Below are positions 44,725-53,584 of a DNA stretch of 64,000 bases, in pieces. Under the pieces are notes generated by a model. It did no database searches. It worked only from the letters and a program-made list of their open reading frames with translations, and was not told the DNA's origin. Origin of the DNA: Desulfonatronospira thiodismutans ASO3-1 (GTDB taxonomy: Bacteria; Desulfobacterota; Desulfovibrionia; Desulfovibrionales; Desulfonatronovibrionaceae); assembly GCF_000174435.1 (NCBI RefSeq), contig NZ_ACJN02000002.1, positions 372,001 to 436,000 on the forward strand, in the 5' to 3' direction. A program made the position numbers and the translations under genes. The number at the start of each line of letters is the position of its first letter. Position 1 is the stretch's first letter.

Positions 44725-45732
44725 TTAATTATCTTTCCTGAATGTCGGCATATAGGCATACAGCGCGGGGGAGCCACCGGTATGCAGGAACAGGACATTG
44801 CTGCCCCGTGGAAAATGTCCGGAACGGACCAGATCCAGGAGTCCGGCAGCTGCTTTACCCGAGTAGACCGGGTCAAGTAAGATAGCTTCATGCTTAGCAA
44901 AGAGGCGAACCGCCTCGACCATGGAGTCCGTGGGAAGGGAGTAGCCGGGGCCGACATACTGGTCGTAGCAGACGACCGCCTCCCTTGGGATGGACATCTT
45001 CATTTCCAGCTTTTGTGCAGTCTCCTCAGCAAGGTTGTAAACAATGCCTTCCTGGACATCCTTGGGTCTGGAGACGTTGATTCCGCTGACCGGAATATTT
45101 GCATTCGTGCCGATCATGCCTGCAACCATGCCGGCATGCGTACCTGCGCTGCCTGAGGGCACGACGATGTGGTCGATGTCCTGGTGCCCTGCATTCAACT
45201 GGTTCATGATCTCTTCTGCGCAAGCCACATAGCCTAGGGCGCCTATGGGATTGGACGCTCCTCCGGGGACGATATAGGGTTTTTTGCCATGGGACTTCAA
45301 TTCATCCCCTTTTTTGCGCATTTCGGCCATCATGTCCGAACCGCCGGGAACAACCGAGATGCTATTCACATCCAGCAGATGGAACAAAAAATTGTTTCCA
45401 TTGTTTTCAGGATGATAAGTTCCCTTAACCCTCTCTTCCAGTATCAGGTGACAATCCAGATTTTCCTTGCAGCACCAGGAGGCCGTCAGCCTGCAGTGGT
45501 TGGACTGGACCGCCCCGCAGGTAATTATCGTATCCGCTCCCTGCTCCAAAGCATCGGCCAGGCAGAATTCCAGTTTGCGGGTCTTGTTTCCCCCTCCAGC
45601 CCCTGGAAGCAGATCATCGCGCTTGACAAACAGATTGACCTCCATCCCCAGGAAAGTGCTCAGGTTTTCCATAAACTCGATGGGTGTTGCTTCCTCCAGG
45701 TAAGCACGACGGGGATATCTGGTAAAATTCAT
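44725..45732 (-). CDS. PLP-dependent D-cysteine desulfhydrase / L-cysteate sulfo-lyase family enzyme
   Basis: 335 residues of the ACC deaminase/DcyD family. The PLP lysine is in GGGNKTRKLEF, followed by CGAVQSNHCRLTA. PSGSAGTHAGMVAGM is the phosphate-binding loop, and LHTGGSPALYAY lies near the end. Members act by beta-elimination. CuyA uses L-cysteate and gives pyruvate, ammonia and sulfite; DcyD uses D-cysteine. The stretches INVSRPKDVQEGIVYNLA and SNPIGALGYVACA recall CuyA, but I cannot separate the two from sequence alone. The adjacent RidA gene fits an enzyme that releases 2-aminoacrylate. AGGAG lies 8 bases before the ATG. Confidence 0.88.
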   Translation of the reverse strand: MNFTRYPRRAYLEEATPIEFMENLSTFLGMEVNLFVKRDDLLPGAGGGNKTRKLEFCLADALEQGADTIITCGAVQSNHCRLTASWCCKENLDCHLILEERVKGTYHPENNGNNFLFHLLDVNSISVVPGGSDMMAEMRKKGDELKSHGKKPYIVPGGASNPIGALGYVACAEEIMNQLNAGHQDIDHIVVPSGSAGTHAGMVAGMIGTNANIPVSGINVSRPKDVQEGIVYNLAEETAQKLEMKMSIPREAVVCYDQYVGPGYSLPTDSMVEAVRLFAKHEAILLDPVYSGKAAAGLLDLVRSGHFPRGSNVLFLHTGGSPALYAYMPTFRKDN

Positions 45733-45857
45733 GATAGTCTCTCCTGTTTTGCAAATGTTTAAGGTTGCAGTTACAATCAGTCGCGTGGACCGTAAGATTT
45801 ATTCGAGCTACAGATAACTCTTTGACTTTTCTGTTCCCTGTCATCTGTTTTGGCAGT

Positions 45858-46238
45858 TCAACACTCGAAAACTGCCTCAATCTCAATATCCGCGCCCAGT
45901 GGAAGGGCCGCTACCTGAAAGGCCGTCCTTGCGGGATAGGGCTCCTTGAAAAACTGGGCGTAAACCTGATTTACGGCCTGAAAATCGGCCATGTTGGTCA
46001 GAAACACCGTAACCTTGATCGCCCGATCCAGGCTCGTGCCACCGGCCTCGGCAATGTTTTGAAGATTTCGCAGGCATTGTTCAGCCCGGACCTGGATGGA
46101 ACCCTGGAGCATATCTCCTGTTTCCGGATCCAGGGGCAACTGGCCTGAGGTAAAGAGCAACGATCCTAAAGCTACTGCCTGGGAATAGGGTCCTACTGCT
46201 TGAGGAGCCTTGCTGGTGTGAATAACGGTTTTTGACAT
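45858..46238 (-). CDS. ridA: RidA family enamine/imine deaminase
   Basis: 126 residues. RidA proteins hydrolyse 2-aminoacrylate and related imines to keto acids, preventing damage to PLP enzymes. The motifs TSKAPQAVGPYSQA, FTSGQLPLDPETG and ARTAFQVAALPLGADIEIEA contain the expected binding Arg and Glu. GGAG lies 6 bases before the ATG at 46238; four codons of an earlier frame are dropped. Its place between the PLP lyase and the TRAP genes fits a partner in the lyase step. Confidence 0.94.
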   Translation of the reverse strand: MSKTVIHTSKAPQAVGPYSQAVALGSLLFTSGQLPLDPETGDMLQGSIQVRAEQCLRNLQNIAEAGGTSLDRAIKVTVFLTNMADFQAVNQVYAQFFKEPYPARTAFQVAALPLGADIEIEAVFEC

Positions 46239-46281
46239 GCGATTCTCCAATGATGGTTAAGTTAAATTATCAAGTTGAGGT

Positions 46282-47565
46282 TCAGTACCCCAGGATAGTT
46301 GGCAGCCACAGCACGGTTTGAGGAAAAAAGACCATTAAGATGATCATACCTATGGTAACAGCACAAAATGGCAGGGCCTTCCAGGATATTTCTTCAAGAG
46401 TGACATTGGCGATACCTGAGGCAATGAACATATTTTCCCCCAGAGGAGGTGTGGAAAAACCCACACCGCAGCAAGCGACCAGAATGACGCCGAAGTGAAT
46501 AGGGTCTACTCCCAGAATGGTCATAACCGGAAGCAGGACTGGAGTGACAATCAAGATAAGGGCCAGGGTTTCCATGAACATGCCCAGAAACAGCAAAAAC
46601 ACGACAACCAGAATTAGAAGAAGATGGACGTCCGAGGTTATGCTCAGCAACTGCTGGGCGATGAGATCCGGGATCCGGTTCTCTACCAGGATTCTGCCGA
46701 AGGCGAAGGCCGTGAACATAATGATCAGCACGCGCCCGGTCAGCCAGGAAGTGGTGGTCAGGGATTTTTCCAGGCCTGCAAAGGTGATCTCCCTGTAGAT
46801 GAAGATGCCCACGAATAAGGTATAAAAAATAGCTACTATGGCTGCTTCCGTGGGTGTAAAAATTCCGGAATATATCCCGCCCAGAATGATCACCGGTGCC
46901 AGAATGGCCCAGAAACCACCCTTTACAGCCAGCAGGAAACGACGCAGGGAAAATTCCTCCATGTCTTCACTGTAATTGGTTCCCCGACAGAGCAGAAAAT
47001 GGACTATGATCAACCCCATGGCGATCATGAGGCCTGGGATGACCCCTGCCAGAAACATTTTGGTGATGGACTGCTGGGAGGTTACACCATAGATGACCAT
47101 GGGAATGCTGGGGGGGATAATGATACCGATTCCCCCGGCACTGGCCGTGGCTGCGCCGGCATAGCCCTTGTTGTAGCCCTTCTTGATCATTGCCGGAATC
47201 ATCAGCATGCCCACGGCTGCGGTAGTGGCCGGGCCGGATCCGGAAATGGCTCCAAAGAATACGCAGGACAAGGTTGTGGTGATGGCCAGACCGCCGCTGA
47301 TCTTGCCTACCATGGTCTCCGCGATGTGTACCAGCCGTTTGGAAATACCGGCGCAATCCATCAGTGCTCCGGCCAGGACAAAGGCAGGCAGAGCCATGAT
47401 GGGAAATGAGTTGACCGAATTGAAGGCGATCTGGACAATACTGGAGAGATCTGTTCCCACATAAATGAAGGTGATCATGGCTGAAACGCCCAGCGCTACG
47501 GCAATGGGACTTCCCATTAGCAGCAGGATGACGAAATACCCGAAGAGGACGGTTGCTGGTGACAT
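46282..47565 (-). CDS. dctM: TRAP transporter large permease DctM
   Basis: 427 residues with about twelve hydrophobic helices. GISKRLVHIAETMVGKISGGLAITTTLSCVFFGAISGSGPATTAAVG is the well-conserved DctM core (positions about 70-115). It couples substrate entry to sodium or proton flow. AAAAGGAG lies upstream of the ATG. The dctQ stop lies 12 bases before the dctM start. The family DctM trees split by substrate, which could be used to narrow the substrate. Confidence 0.95.
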   Translation of the reverse strand: MSPATVLFGYFVILLLMGSPIAVALGVSAMITFIYVGTDLSSIVQIAFNSVNSFPIMALPAFVLAGALMDCAGISKRLVHIAETMVGKISGGLAITTTLSCVFFGAISGSGPATTAAVGMLMIPAMIKKGYNKGYAGAATASAGGIGIIIPPSIPMVIYGVTSQQSITKMFLAGVIPGLMIAMGLIIVHFLLCRGTNYSEDMEEFSLRRFLLAVKGGFWAILAPVIILGGIYSGIFTPTEAAIVAIFYTLFVGIFIYREITFAGLEKSLTTTSWLTGRVLIIMFTAFAFGRILVENRIPDLIAQQLLSITSDVHLLLILVVVFLLFLGMFMETLALILIVTPVLLPVMTILGVDPIHFGVILVACCGVGFSTPPLGENMFIASGIANVTLEEISWKALPFCAVTIGMIILMVFFPQTVLWLPTILGY

Positions 47566-47577
47566 GATGAGCTCCTT

Positions 47578-48120
47578 TTAGTTACCCGACTTCTCGGCCA
47601 GTTTTGTCATGGCCTCAGCGTCAACCTTGTCAACATCGCCCATTGCCTCTTTTTTGACATGCATAATGTAATTAACCTGTATGATGCGTAAGCTCATCAA
47701 GGTGAAGCTGATGGGAAAGATATAATAGAGATAGGCCATGTTCCAGCCCAGTGCCGGGGAATGAAAGGCAAATAACTGCATATTGTTGATGACCTTGATG
47801 CTTTCATGTATCATGGTCACATTGAAGCCGATCCAGATGAAATCAGTGAAGATTTGTGAAAATTTGCCAATCGCCGGACGAAACAGTTTAAACTGCATTG
47901 TAACTCTATTGTGGGCATACAGTCTGGCAGCATAGGACGCCCCAAAGAAAACGAACCATACAAAACAAAAACGGGAAAGTTCTTCGCTCCAGGGCAGGAC
48001 AATACTGAATGCTGCGCGCAGGAATATCTGGAAGAACAAAACGATGACGAAAAAAGACAGCAGGACCACACAGATGTATCGTTCCAGGTTGTCGAGAATG
48101 TGCAATATTTTTTTGGCCAT
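47578..48120 (-). CDS. dctQ: TRAP transporter small permease DctQ
   Basis: 180 residues with four membrane helices and the DctQ pattern LPWSEELSRFCFVWFVFFGASYAAR. The C-terminal tail is long and charged. GGAG lies 8 bases before the ATG. A 151-bp MITE begins 19 bases upstream of the ATG, between dctQ and dctP, so coupling to the binding-protein gene is loosened. Confidence 0.93.
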   Translation of the reverse strand: MAKKILHILDNLERYICVVLLSFFVIVLFFQIFLRAAFSIVLPWSEELSRFCFVWFVFFGASYAARLYAHNRVTMQFKLFRPAIGKFSQIFTDFIWIGFNVTMIHESIKVINNMQLFAFHSPALGWNMAYLYYIFPISFTLMSLRIIQVNYIMHVKKEAMGDVDKVDAEAMTKLAEKSGN

Positions 48121-48138
48121 AAGGATTTCTCCAGGCGG

Positions 48139-48291
48139 TGTATCTGTTTAGCGCTTTGCATGTGGCATGGGGACTGGCTCTTCCGGGACCCACTTGTCCC
48201 AAAAAATGAGATATTTTAAGCACAAAATGATGCTCAAGTGGGGCCCGGAGTGCCTGTCCCTTGCTTTCCTTAAAAGCGCTAAACAGATACA
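48139..48291. repeat. MITE copy 2, with 6-bp target duplication
   Basis: Ends TGTATCTGTTTAGCGCTTT and the complement. AGGCGG occurs directly before (48133-48138) and directly after (48292-48297), the likely target duplication. Nearly identical to the copy at 30759; the centre differs at a few bases (GGGGCCCGG for GGGTCCCGG). Confidence 0.92.
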
Positions 48292-48479
48292 AGGCGGTTA
48301 AATGAACACAGAGGGTCATAGCTCCAACACTTGCTGTTTAGGAGAAGGTGTCGCTGCAGTATCAGCAAGACAGCCTGTCATATGTATGGATGTTTGCACG
48401 ACAATGAAAAACAACTCTGAAAATATGGAGAAATGACCCCTCCAAGGTTCTGCTTCCCTGGAGAGGTCAAGGACAGAGG

Positions 48480-49475
48480 CTACTTGCCAAGGTGCTCGCG
48501 CATGGTGTCGATGACTTCTTTCCCGCCGACAAAGTCGTAATACTCAGGCCAGACTTTTTCCATGGCTATTTCCCGCCATTTATCCTCGTCTTCCAGTTCG
48601 CACACCTCAACGCCTTCGGCCTGCATAGCCTCCTTGGCTTTTTCGGCTTCTAAAACCTGAAAAAGCAAGCCGTACTGCTGGGCCTCGATCCCGGCTCTGG
48701 TAATGATTTCCCTGGTCTCATCGTCCATGTTCGCCAGGGTGTTTACGCCGATAATCATGGGTTGCAGGGAATACTGGTAGTGGGTTTCACTGATGTAGTC
48801 CTGCACCTCGTGAAACTTCATGGTGTGGTTGACTATGTAGGGGTTTTCCTGTCCGTCCACAACTCCCTGCTGCAATGCGGTGAAGGTTTCTCCCCAGGCC
48901 ATGGGGACCGGGTTGGCACCCCAGGCATCAAAGGCCGCTATGATGACCCTGTTCTGAGGAACACGGATTTTCATACCCTTGATATCCTCCAGATTGCAGA
49001 CCGGGCGGCGGGAATTGGTCACATAGCGGAAGTTGGAGTAGGTCCAGCCAAGGATCTCAAATCCGCCTTTTTCTTTACTGATCTCGTTCCAGTAGTTACC
49101 CAGATAGCCGGTGGTAGCCTTGACAGCATCGTAGTGGGTTTCAATAAGGTAGGGATAACTCAGAGCTGCGTACTGGGGTATAAAAGGCGCCACGTTGCCC
49201 ACGGCCACGATGGCTACTTCCAGTTGCCCCATGCGGACGTTTTGGAGCATCTCCGGTTCCTGACCGAGGACGCCGCCAGGAAAGAGTTCAACCCTGATTT
49301 CACCATTGGACAACTCTTCAACGACTTCCTTGAAACGCTGTGCGAATGCGCCCTGGTCCGAATCAATGGGATCTCCCATACCGAGCCTCATAACCTGCTG
49401 AGCCGAAGCGCTGCTTGCCATCATACCAAAAAATACACATAAACATACAGCCATCAAAATAATTCTTTTAAACAT
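48480..49475 (-). CDS. dctP: TRAP transporter solute-binding protein DctP
   Basis: 331 residues with a Sec signal peptide ending near SSASA, so the mature protein is periplasmic. The DctP core is clear: KEVVEELSNGEIRVELFPGGVLGQEPEML, and RRPVCNLEDIKGMKIRVPQN, where the conserved Arg binds the substrate carboxylate or sulfonate. WGETFTALQQGVVDGQENP is the family signature. GGAGG lies 7 bases before the ATG. Likely the first component to meet the island's substrate. Confidence 0.95.
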   Translation of the reverse strand: MFKRIILMAVCLCVFFGMMASSASAQQVMRLGMGDPIDSDQGAFAQRFKEVVEELSNGEIRVELFPGGVLGQEPEMLQNVRMGQLEVAIVAVGNVAPFIPQYAALSYPYLIETHYDAVKATTGYLGNYWNEISKEKGGFEILGWTYSNFRYVTNSRRPVCNLEDIKGMKIRVPQNRVIIAAFDAWGANPVPMAWGETFTALQQGVVDGQENPYIVNHTMKFHEVQDYISETHYQYSLQPMIIGVNTLANMDDETREIITRAGIEAQQYGLLFQVLEAEKAKEAMQAEGVEVCELEDEDKWREIAMEKVWPEYYDFVGGKEVIDTMREHLGK

Positions 49476-49762
49476 TCCAATACCTCCACAACGTTAATGG
49501 TTTACTTGTCTCATCTCCGTCAAAAGATGAATTCAGAGATGATACCATCGCTTGAAGTATTTCACCTCCTCTATTTTTCAGTTAATGTTAAATAACTATG
49601 GGCAATCAAATATCGTAAAAAATCTATGAATTTAGATTTACTATGAAAAAAGAATACTAGCCTGAAACTTTTTTGTACACCGCAGTAAGCTGACTTGCAT
49701 GCGATGAGTATCAGTTTAGAACTGTAAATTTGTACAAGATTGATTTTTTCAGTTGTCTAATT
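49476..49762. other. AT-rich gap upstream of the TRAP genes
   Basis: 287 bases between the alcohol dehydrogenase stop and dctP. The sequence is AT-rich and probably contains a promoter for dctP-dctQ-dctM. I see no clear palindrome or sigma-54 motif. Confidence 0.35.
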
Positions 49763-50929
49763 TTAAATTCTGAAATAATCTCTATATACATTTATAACGT
49801 CGGTCTTTGTGACATTACGTGGATTAGTAAGCTGCATTCCTGACGACAATGTTTCATCCGCCATTTGGGCCAGCTTTTCCTCATTTACAGCCGATCTATC
49901 TACAGTGAAATTCATAGAAAGGTCATCAAGGAGCCGCTCTATCGCGAATACAGCAGATTCCGCCTGCTCCATCATCCTGCTTCCAGGAGCAGCACCCTCC
50001 AAAAGCAGAGCCATCTCCCTGTACTTTTCCGGACATGCCAGCAGATTAAATCGCATAACCGCAGGCATCAGCACAGCACATGCCGTACCGTGCGGCAGGT
50101 GAAAATGGGCCCCCAGCGGGGAGGCCATTGCATGGACCAGGCCGAGCCTGGCGGTATTGAATGACATGGAACCCATTGCACTCGCCTGGAGCATGGCTCC
50201 AGCGGCTTCGGTATTGGAGGGATCGGCGACAAATCGGCGCAGATACTTGCCCACGAGGTAAAAGTTTTGCCGGCAATACGCATCAGTGATGTGCGTTGAC
50301 CACTTGGAAACAAATGCTTCAGCACAGTGAGAAAGCGCATCCATGCCGCTTGCCGCAGCTACATTGGAGGGGAGGCTTTGGAGCAGGTGCGGATCAAGTA
50401 GAGCGACTTTGGGAATTTGCATGCAGCTGCGAAAGGAGAATTTGTAGTTACGCTCCTCATCGTAGAGAACCGCGCCAAAGCTGAGCTCGCTGCCGGTTCC
50501 TGCCGTAGTGGGAACGGCTATCGACGGCAGTGGCGGGTTGCAGTACTTTTCAGGACCCTCATAGGCAGGCAGTGGGCCCTCGTTTGTGGCCAGGCAACCA
50601 ACGCCTTTTCCCGTGTCCATGGTACTTCCACCACCGACCAAAAGCATAATGTCGCATTGTTCGCTTTTTTGCAGTTCTGAAGCTTTCATCACTGAACTCA
50701 GCGTGGCATTCACTTCCACCTGATCGAAGACAACATACGGCAGATTTTCCTTCTTCAAAGACTCCAGCACTCCCTCCAGCAATCCTGCCTTAGCCACTCC
50801 TGGATCGGCAACAACAAGGACTTTACTGCAATTGAGCGCCTTGACCTCTACGCCTGCTTCAGCCGTAATCCCGGCACCAAACTTGATTTTAGTGGGACAA
50901 TAAAGATCAAACGGTTTTTCTAGACTCAT
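49763..50929 (-). CDS. Iron-containing (group III) alcohol dehydrogenase
   Basis: 388 residues from the ATG at 50929, which has AAGGAG 6 bases upstream; an earlier in-frame ATG at 50977 lacks this. The NAD-binding motif GGGSTMDTGKG and PTTAGTGSE are present. The metal ligands are expected in SGMDALSHCAEAFVS and LVHAMASPLGAHFHLPHGTACA. Related enzymes interconvert small alcohols and aldehydes, among them sulfoacetaldehyde/isethionate. In this island it would feed an aldehyde to AOR or recycle one to the alcohol. It follows the HpsN-like gene by 47 bases. Confidence 0.93.
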   Translation of the reverse strand: MSLEKPFDLYCPTKIKFGAGITAEAGVEVKALNCSKVLVVADPGVAKAGLLEGVLESLKKENLPYVVFDQVEVNATLSSVMKASELQKSEQCDIMLLVGGGSTMDTGKGVGCLATNEGPLPAYEGPEKYCNPPLPSIAVPTTAGTGSELSFGAVLYDEERNYKFSFRSCMQIPKVALLDPHLLQSLPSNVAAASGMDALSHCAEAFVSKWSTHITDAYCRQNFYLVGKYLRRFVADPSNTEAAGAMLQASAMGSMSFNTARLGLVHAMASPLGAHFHLPHGTACAVLMPAVMRFNLLACPEKYREMALLLEGAAPGSRMMEQAESAVFAIERLLDDLSMNFTVDRSAVNEEKLAQMADETLSSGMQLTNPRNVTKTDVINVYRDYFRI

Positions 50930-50976
50930 GACACACTCCTTTTTCGTGCAATGTGGTTTAGTGATCGCGCACATCA

Positions 50977-52287
50977 TTAACTAATATGATTTTTGAAGAC
51001 TTGAAAATCCCAGTTCTCCCTCGGGAAGAATTTTGTGAGTCTCCAATCACATGACCGGGCATGACCTTCCATGCCCTCAACCCTGGAAAGACGTGAGGCG
51101 ACAGCACTGAAGCGCTTGCTGGCCTCTGTGTCGATCTCCTGATATGTACTGATTTTCAAAAATTTGTGTACACTCAGACCTCCGCTGTGTTGCGCGGCCT
51201 TTCTTGTGGGTAAAATATGGTTTGTTCCAGAGCACTTATCACCGTGAGCAACCGAACTACCTTCTCCAAGAAAGAGAGAGCCGTAGGATCGGAGGCTCTC
51301 CAGCCACCAATCCGGATCTGCGGCTAGAATCTGGACATGTTCAGGGGCATAGGTATCGCAAACTCGACATATCTCGTCCCGGTTGTTGCAGAGTATGATT
51401 TCACCGAAGTCAGCCCAGGCGGTTTTTGGCACATGGGGATCCGGCATGTCCGCTATTACCCTTGGCACCAGGTTCAACACCTGATATGCTAGATCCCGGC
51501 AATCAGTGAACAGCCAGACAGGTGAATCCGGGCCATGTTCAGCTTGAGAAACAAGGTCGATGGCAATGGTCATGGGGTCCGCACTGCGGTCAGCGATAAT
51601 CGCTGACTCAGTTGGACCTGCATACACATCGATCCCGCATGTTCCATCTCCTGCCAGCAGAGCCTTGGCCTCGGCCACGTAAGCATTGCCTGGACCAACC
51701 AGAATGTCAGCCGGCCTGTTTGTAAAATAACCATAGGCCATGGCCGCAACTCCCTGTACACCACCGAGTTCAAGAATCACATCCGCTCCGGCAAGATCCA
51801 TGGCAAAAGCCACAGCCGGGGCGATACTCTCCTCTCTGGGAGGAGAGCAGGCAACAACAAAAGGTACTCCAGCAGCCTTAGCGGTAGCCACGCTCATTAT
51901 GGCCGAACAGGCATGCGCGAATCGGCCTCCAGGTACGTAGCACCCGGCGACATCCACCGGCAGAACCCGTTGCCCCAGACGTACACCTGGATGAGGACGG
52001 ACCTCGAAATCTTGAATGCTTTGGCGTTGCATCCGGGCAAAATTGAATACCTGGTCATGAGCAAAACGGATGTCGGTCTTGACCTGTTCCGGAACCATGG
52101 CAATCAACCGCTCCTTCTTTTCCTCCTGAAGCACGAAGTCTGTCGACCAGCCATCGTATTTTGCAGCCATCTCACGGACAGCGGGCTCGCCCCGTGTTCT
52201 GATGTCATCCAGCAGAAAGGTGACTGCCTCCCTGATCCTGGAGTTACCGTATGCTAATGACTTTTTTGCTTTTTTAACTAGTTCCAT
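50977..52287 (-). CDS. HisD-superfamily dehydrogenase, HpsN-like (sulfopropanediol 3-dehydrogenase type)
   Basis: 436 residues from the ATG at 52287 (GGAAG upstream; MELVKKAKKSL resembles the N-termini of relatives). An in-frame ATG at 52353 is the alternative. It is homologous to histidinol dehydrogenase, with GPGNAYVAEAK and IDVYAGPTES. However, DIRFAHDQVFNFA, VAGCYVPGGRFAHACSAIM, GSLFLGEGSSVAHGDKCSGTNH, GGLSVHKFLK and EGMEGHARS are, as I recall, the pattern of HpsN, which oxidises (R)-2,3-dihydroxypropanesulfonate to (R)-sulfolactate with NAD. No other histidine genes are near. A related polyol substrate remains possible. Confidence 0.87.
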   Translation of the reverse strand: MELVKKAKKSLAYGNSRIREAVTFLLDDIRTRGEPAVREMAAKYDGWSTDFVLQEEKKERLIAMVPEQVKTDIRFAHDQVFNFARMQRQSIQDFEVRPHPGVRLGQRVLPVDVAGCYVPGGRFAHACSAIMSVATAKAAGVPFVVACSPPREESIAPAVAFAMDLAGADVILELGGVQGVAAMAYGYFTNRPADILVGPGNAYVAEAKALLAGDGTCGIDVYAGPTESAIIADRSADPMTIAIDLVSQAEHGPDSPVWLFTDCRDLAYQVLNLVPRVIADMPDPHVPKTAWADFGEIILCNNRDEICRVCDTYAPEHVQILAADPDWWLESLRSYGSLFLGEGSSVAHGDKCSGTNHILPTRKAAQHSGGLSVHKFLKISTYQEIDTEASKRFSAVASRLSRVEGMEGHARSCDWRLTKFFPRENWDFQVFKNHIS

Positions 52288-52576
52288 CGGGCGATGCTTC
52301 CAGCTGTTCAACCTGCATGAGTTCAGTTTTTCTAAAATACAATCAGGTCCCATCCAGTATTGTTAATGCCTTGAGTATCACTTAGCGGCTGAAAAAATTG
52401 TTGTCAATATTTTATAAAATTTTTTTTAAAATTTTTTATTTTTTTAAGGTTAAATTTTTCTTAACTTTGCAATCTTTTTGATGTAAATACCCTTGTCATA
52501 TCTGCATTAAAGCAAATCTGTTTATCCTTAACAAGTCGTACTGACCGATAGGCTGGAGAGTGTTTGTGCAACCCAA
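52288..52576. promoter_or_regulatory. Divergent promoter region between hpsN-like gene and regulator
   Basis: AT-rich DNA (long runs of A and T at 52400-52450) between two divergently transcribed genes. GTTAAATTTTTCTTAAC at about 52451-52467 has 5-base inverted arms and could bind the regulator, but this is weak. GntR-type regulators commonly act on such shared regions. Confidence 0.45.
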
Positions 52577-53257
52577 ATGTGCTTTCGGGTGGTGAAAAAA
52601 ATGGAAGATAATAACTGTGAAATGAAGTCACTGGTGGCATATCAAAGGATCAGAGATATGATCATTTCCAGGGAAAAATTCCCCGGAACGCGCCTTGTTA
52701 TCTCTGATCTGGAGGATGAACTGGGAATAGGCAAAGGGCCGATCAGGGAAGCCTTAATGCGTTTGGATCGTTCCGGTCTTGTGCGGAATATTCCTTATAA
52801 GGGTGCTGTGGTGGCAGAGGCTCCGCGAATGCGGGAAATTGAAGCCATATATGAAATGCGGGCCAAGCTGGAAACGACCCTCGCCTTAGAGGCCATGGAA
52901 AATGTGGATGAGCAAGACATTGCCAATCTGGAATCCATACTGTCTGAAATGGATCCAGAACTGAATCTCCATGAGTTATACCATCTGGATCGCTATTTCC
53001 ATTCCCAGCTTTACGGATATTCAAGGTTACCCCATCTTTGCCTCGTAGTGGACAAGCTGATGGAGTCCGTAGACATTTTCCTTATCAATCGTCCTCGCGG
53101 CAGCAAGTATTTAATCCAGATGCAGGCTCAGCACAATCAGATTATTGATGCTCTCAAAAATAAGGATGAAACCATGCTCAAAAAGAGTTTGAAGCACAAT
53201 ATCAAGCATGGGTTGAGGCTGATCAAAAAGGCTTATGGTCCTTATATGCACCATTAG
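52577..53257 (+). CDS. GntR-family regulator, FadR/FCD subfamily
   Basis: 226 residues; a start eight codons later (52601) is equally possible. The N-terminal winged helix has SDLEDELGIGKGPIREALMRLDRSGLV. The FCD effector domain (about 95-215) contains the family's metal-binding pattern, with Asp and His in HLDRYFHSQLY and His in AQHNQIIDAL and HNIKHGL. FCD regulators bind carboxylate or similar ligands. Divergence from the HpsN-like gene suggests that it controls the island. Confidence 0.92.
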   Translation: MCFRVVKKMEDNNCEMKSLVAYQRIRDMIISREKFPGTRLVISDLEDELGIGKGPIREALMRLDRSGLVRNIPYKGAVVAEAPRMREIEAIYEMRAKLETTLALEAMENVDEQDIANLESILSEMDPELNLHELYHLDRYFHSQLYGYSRLPHLCLVVDKLMESVDIFLINRPRGSKYLIQMQAQHNQIIDALKNKDETMLKKSLKHNIKHGLRLIKKAYGPYMHH

Positions 53258-53289
53258 TGTTTGGGCTTCAAATATGAAACCCGGAAGTC

Positions 53290-53442
53290 GAAAAAACTGC
53301 CTTAAAATATTTACAGAAGGTACTCAAGGAAGCTGGAATATGTAATCTGGCCAGTTCTCTCGATGACCTTAAAGTCCCGCCTGGGAACAGGCTGCACAAA
53401 CTTGCAGATGATCGTGAAGGACAGCATTCAATAGCTATAAAA
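53290..53442 (+). pseudogene. HigB-type toxin relic
   Basis: The frame reads LQKVLKEAG and then SSLDDLKVPPGNRLHKLADD, ending in HSIAIK, where homology stops at a REP element. The functional HigB at 62774 has the matching LDDLKVPPGNRLEALSGDR and YSIRIN. There is no start codon, the last third is gone and no antitoxin gene follows. Confidence 0.75.
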
Positions 53443-53454
53443 GGGTTACGCGGG

Positions 53455-53508
53455 GACAGTCCCCTGGGCTTGTGCCATTAGCCAACACCATGCCCCCTGA
53501 ATGGTTAC
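53455..53508. repeat. GTAACC-type REP element with GGGGACAGTCCCC
   Basis: In reverse complement it matches the left arm of the element at 54087: GTAACCATTCAGGGGG, TGGTGTTGGCT, ATGGCACAAG and GGGGACTGTCCCC. It cuts off the HigB relic. Confidence 0.8.
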
Positions 53509-53584
53509 GGAGACGGGAAGCTCTTACCTGTCCCCCATGTCCCACTCTCACAGGTGCTTTTGCGTCAACTGCTGCAAATCTCGT

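Noticed and set aside
50977-52287. Histidine biosynthesis gene hisD
   Set aside because: Motifs at the C-terminus fit the HpsN branch and no other his gene is nearby.
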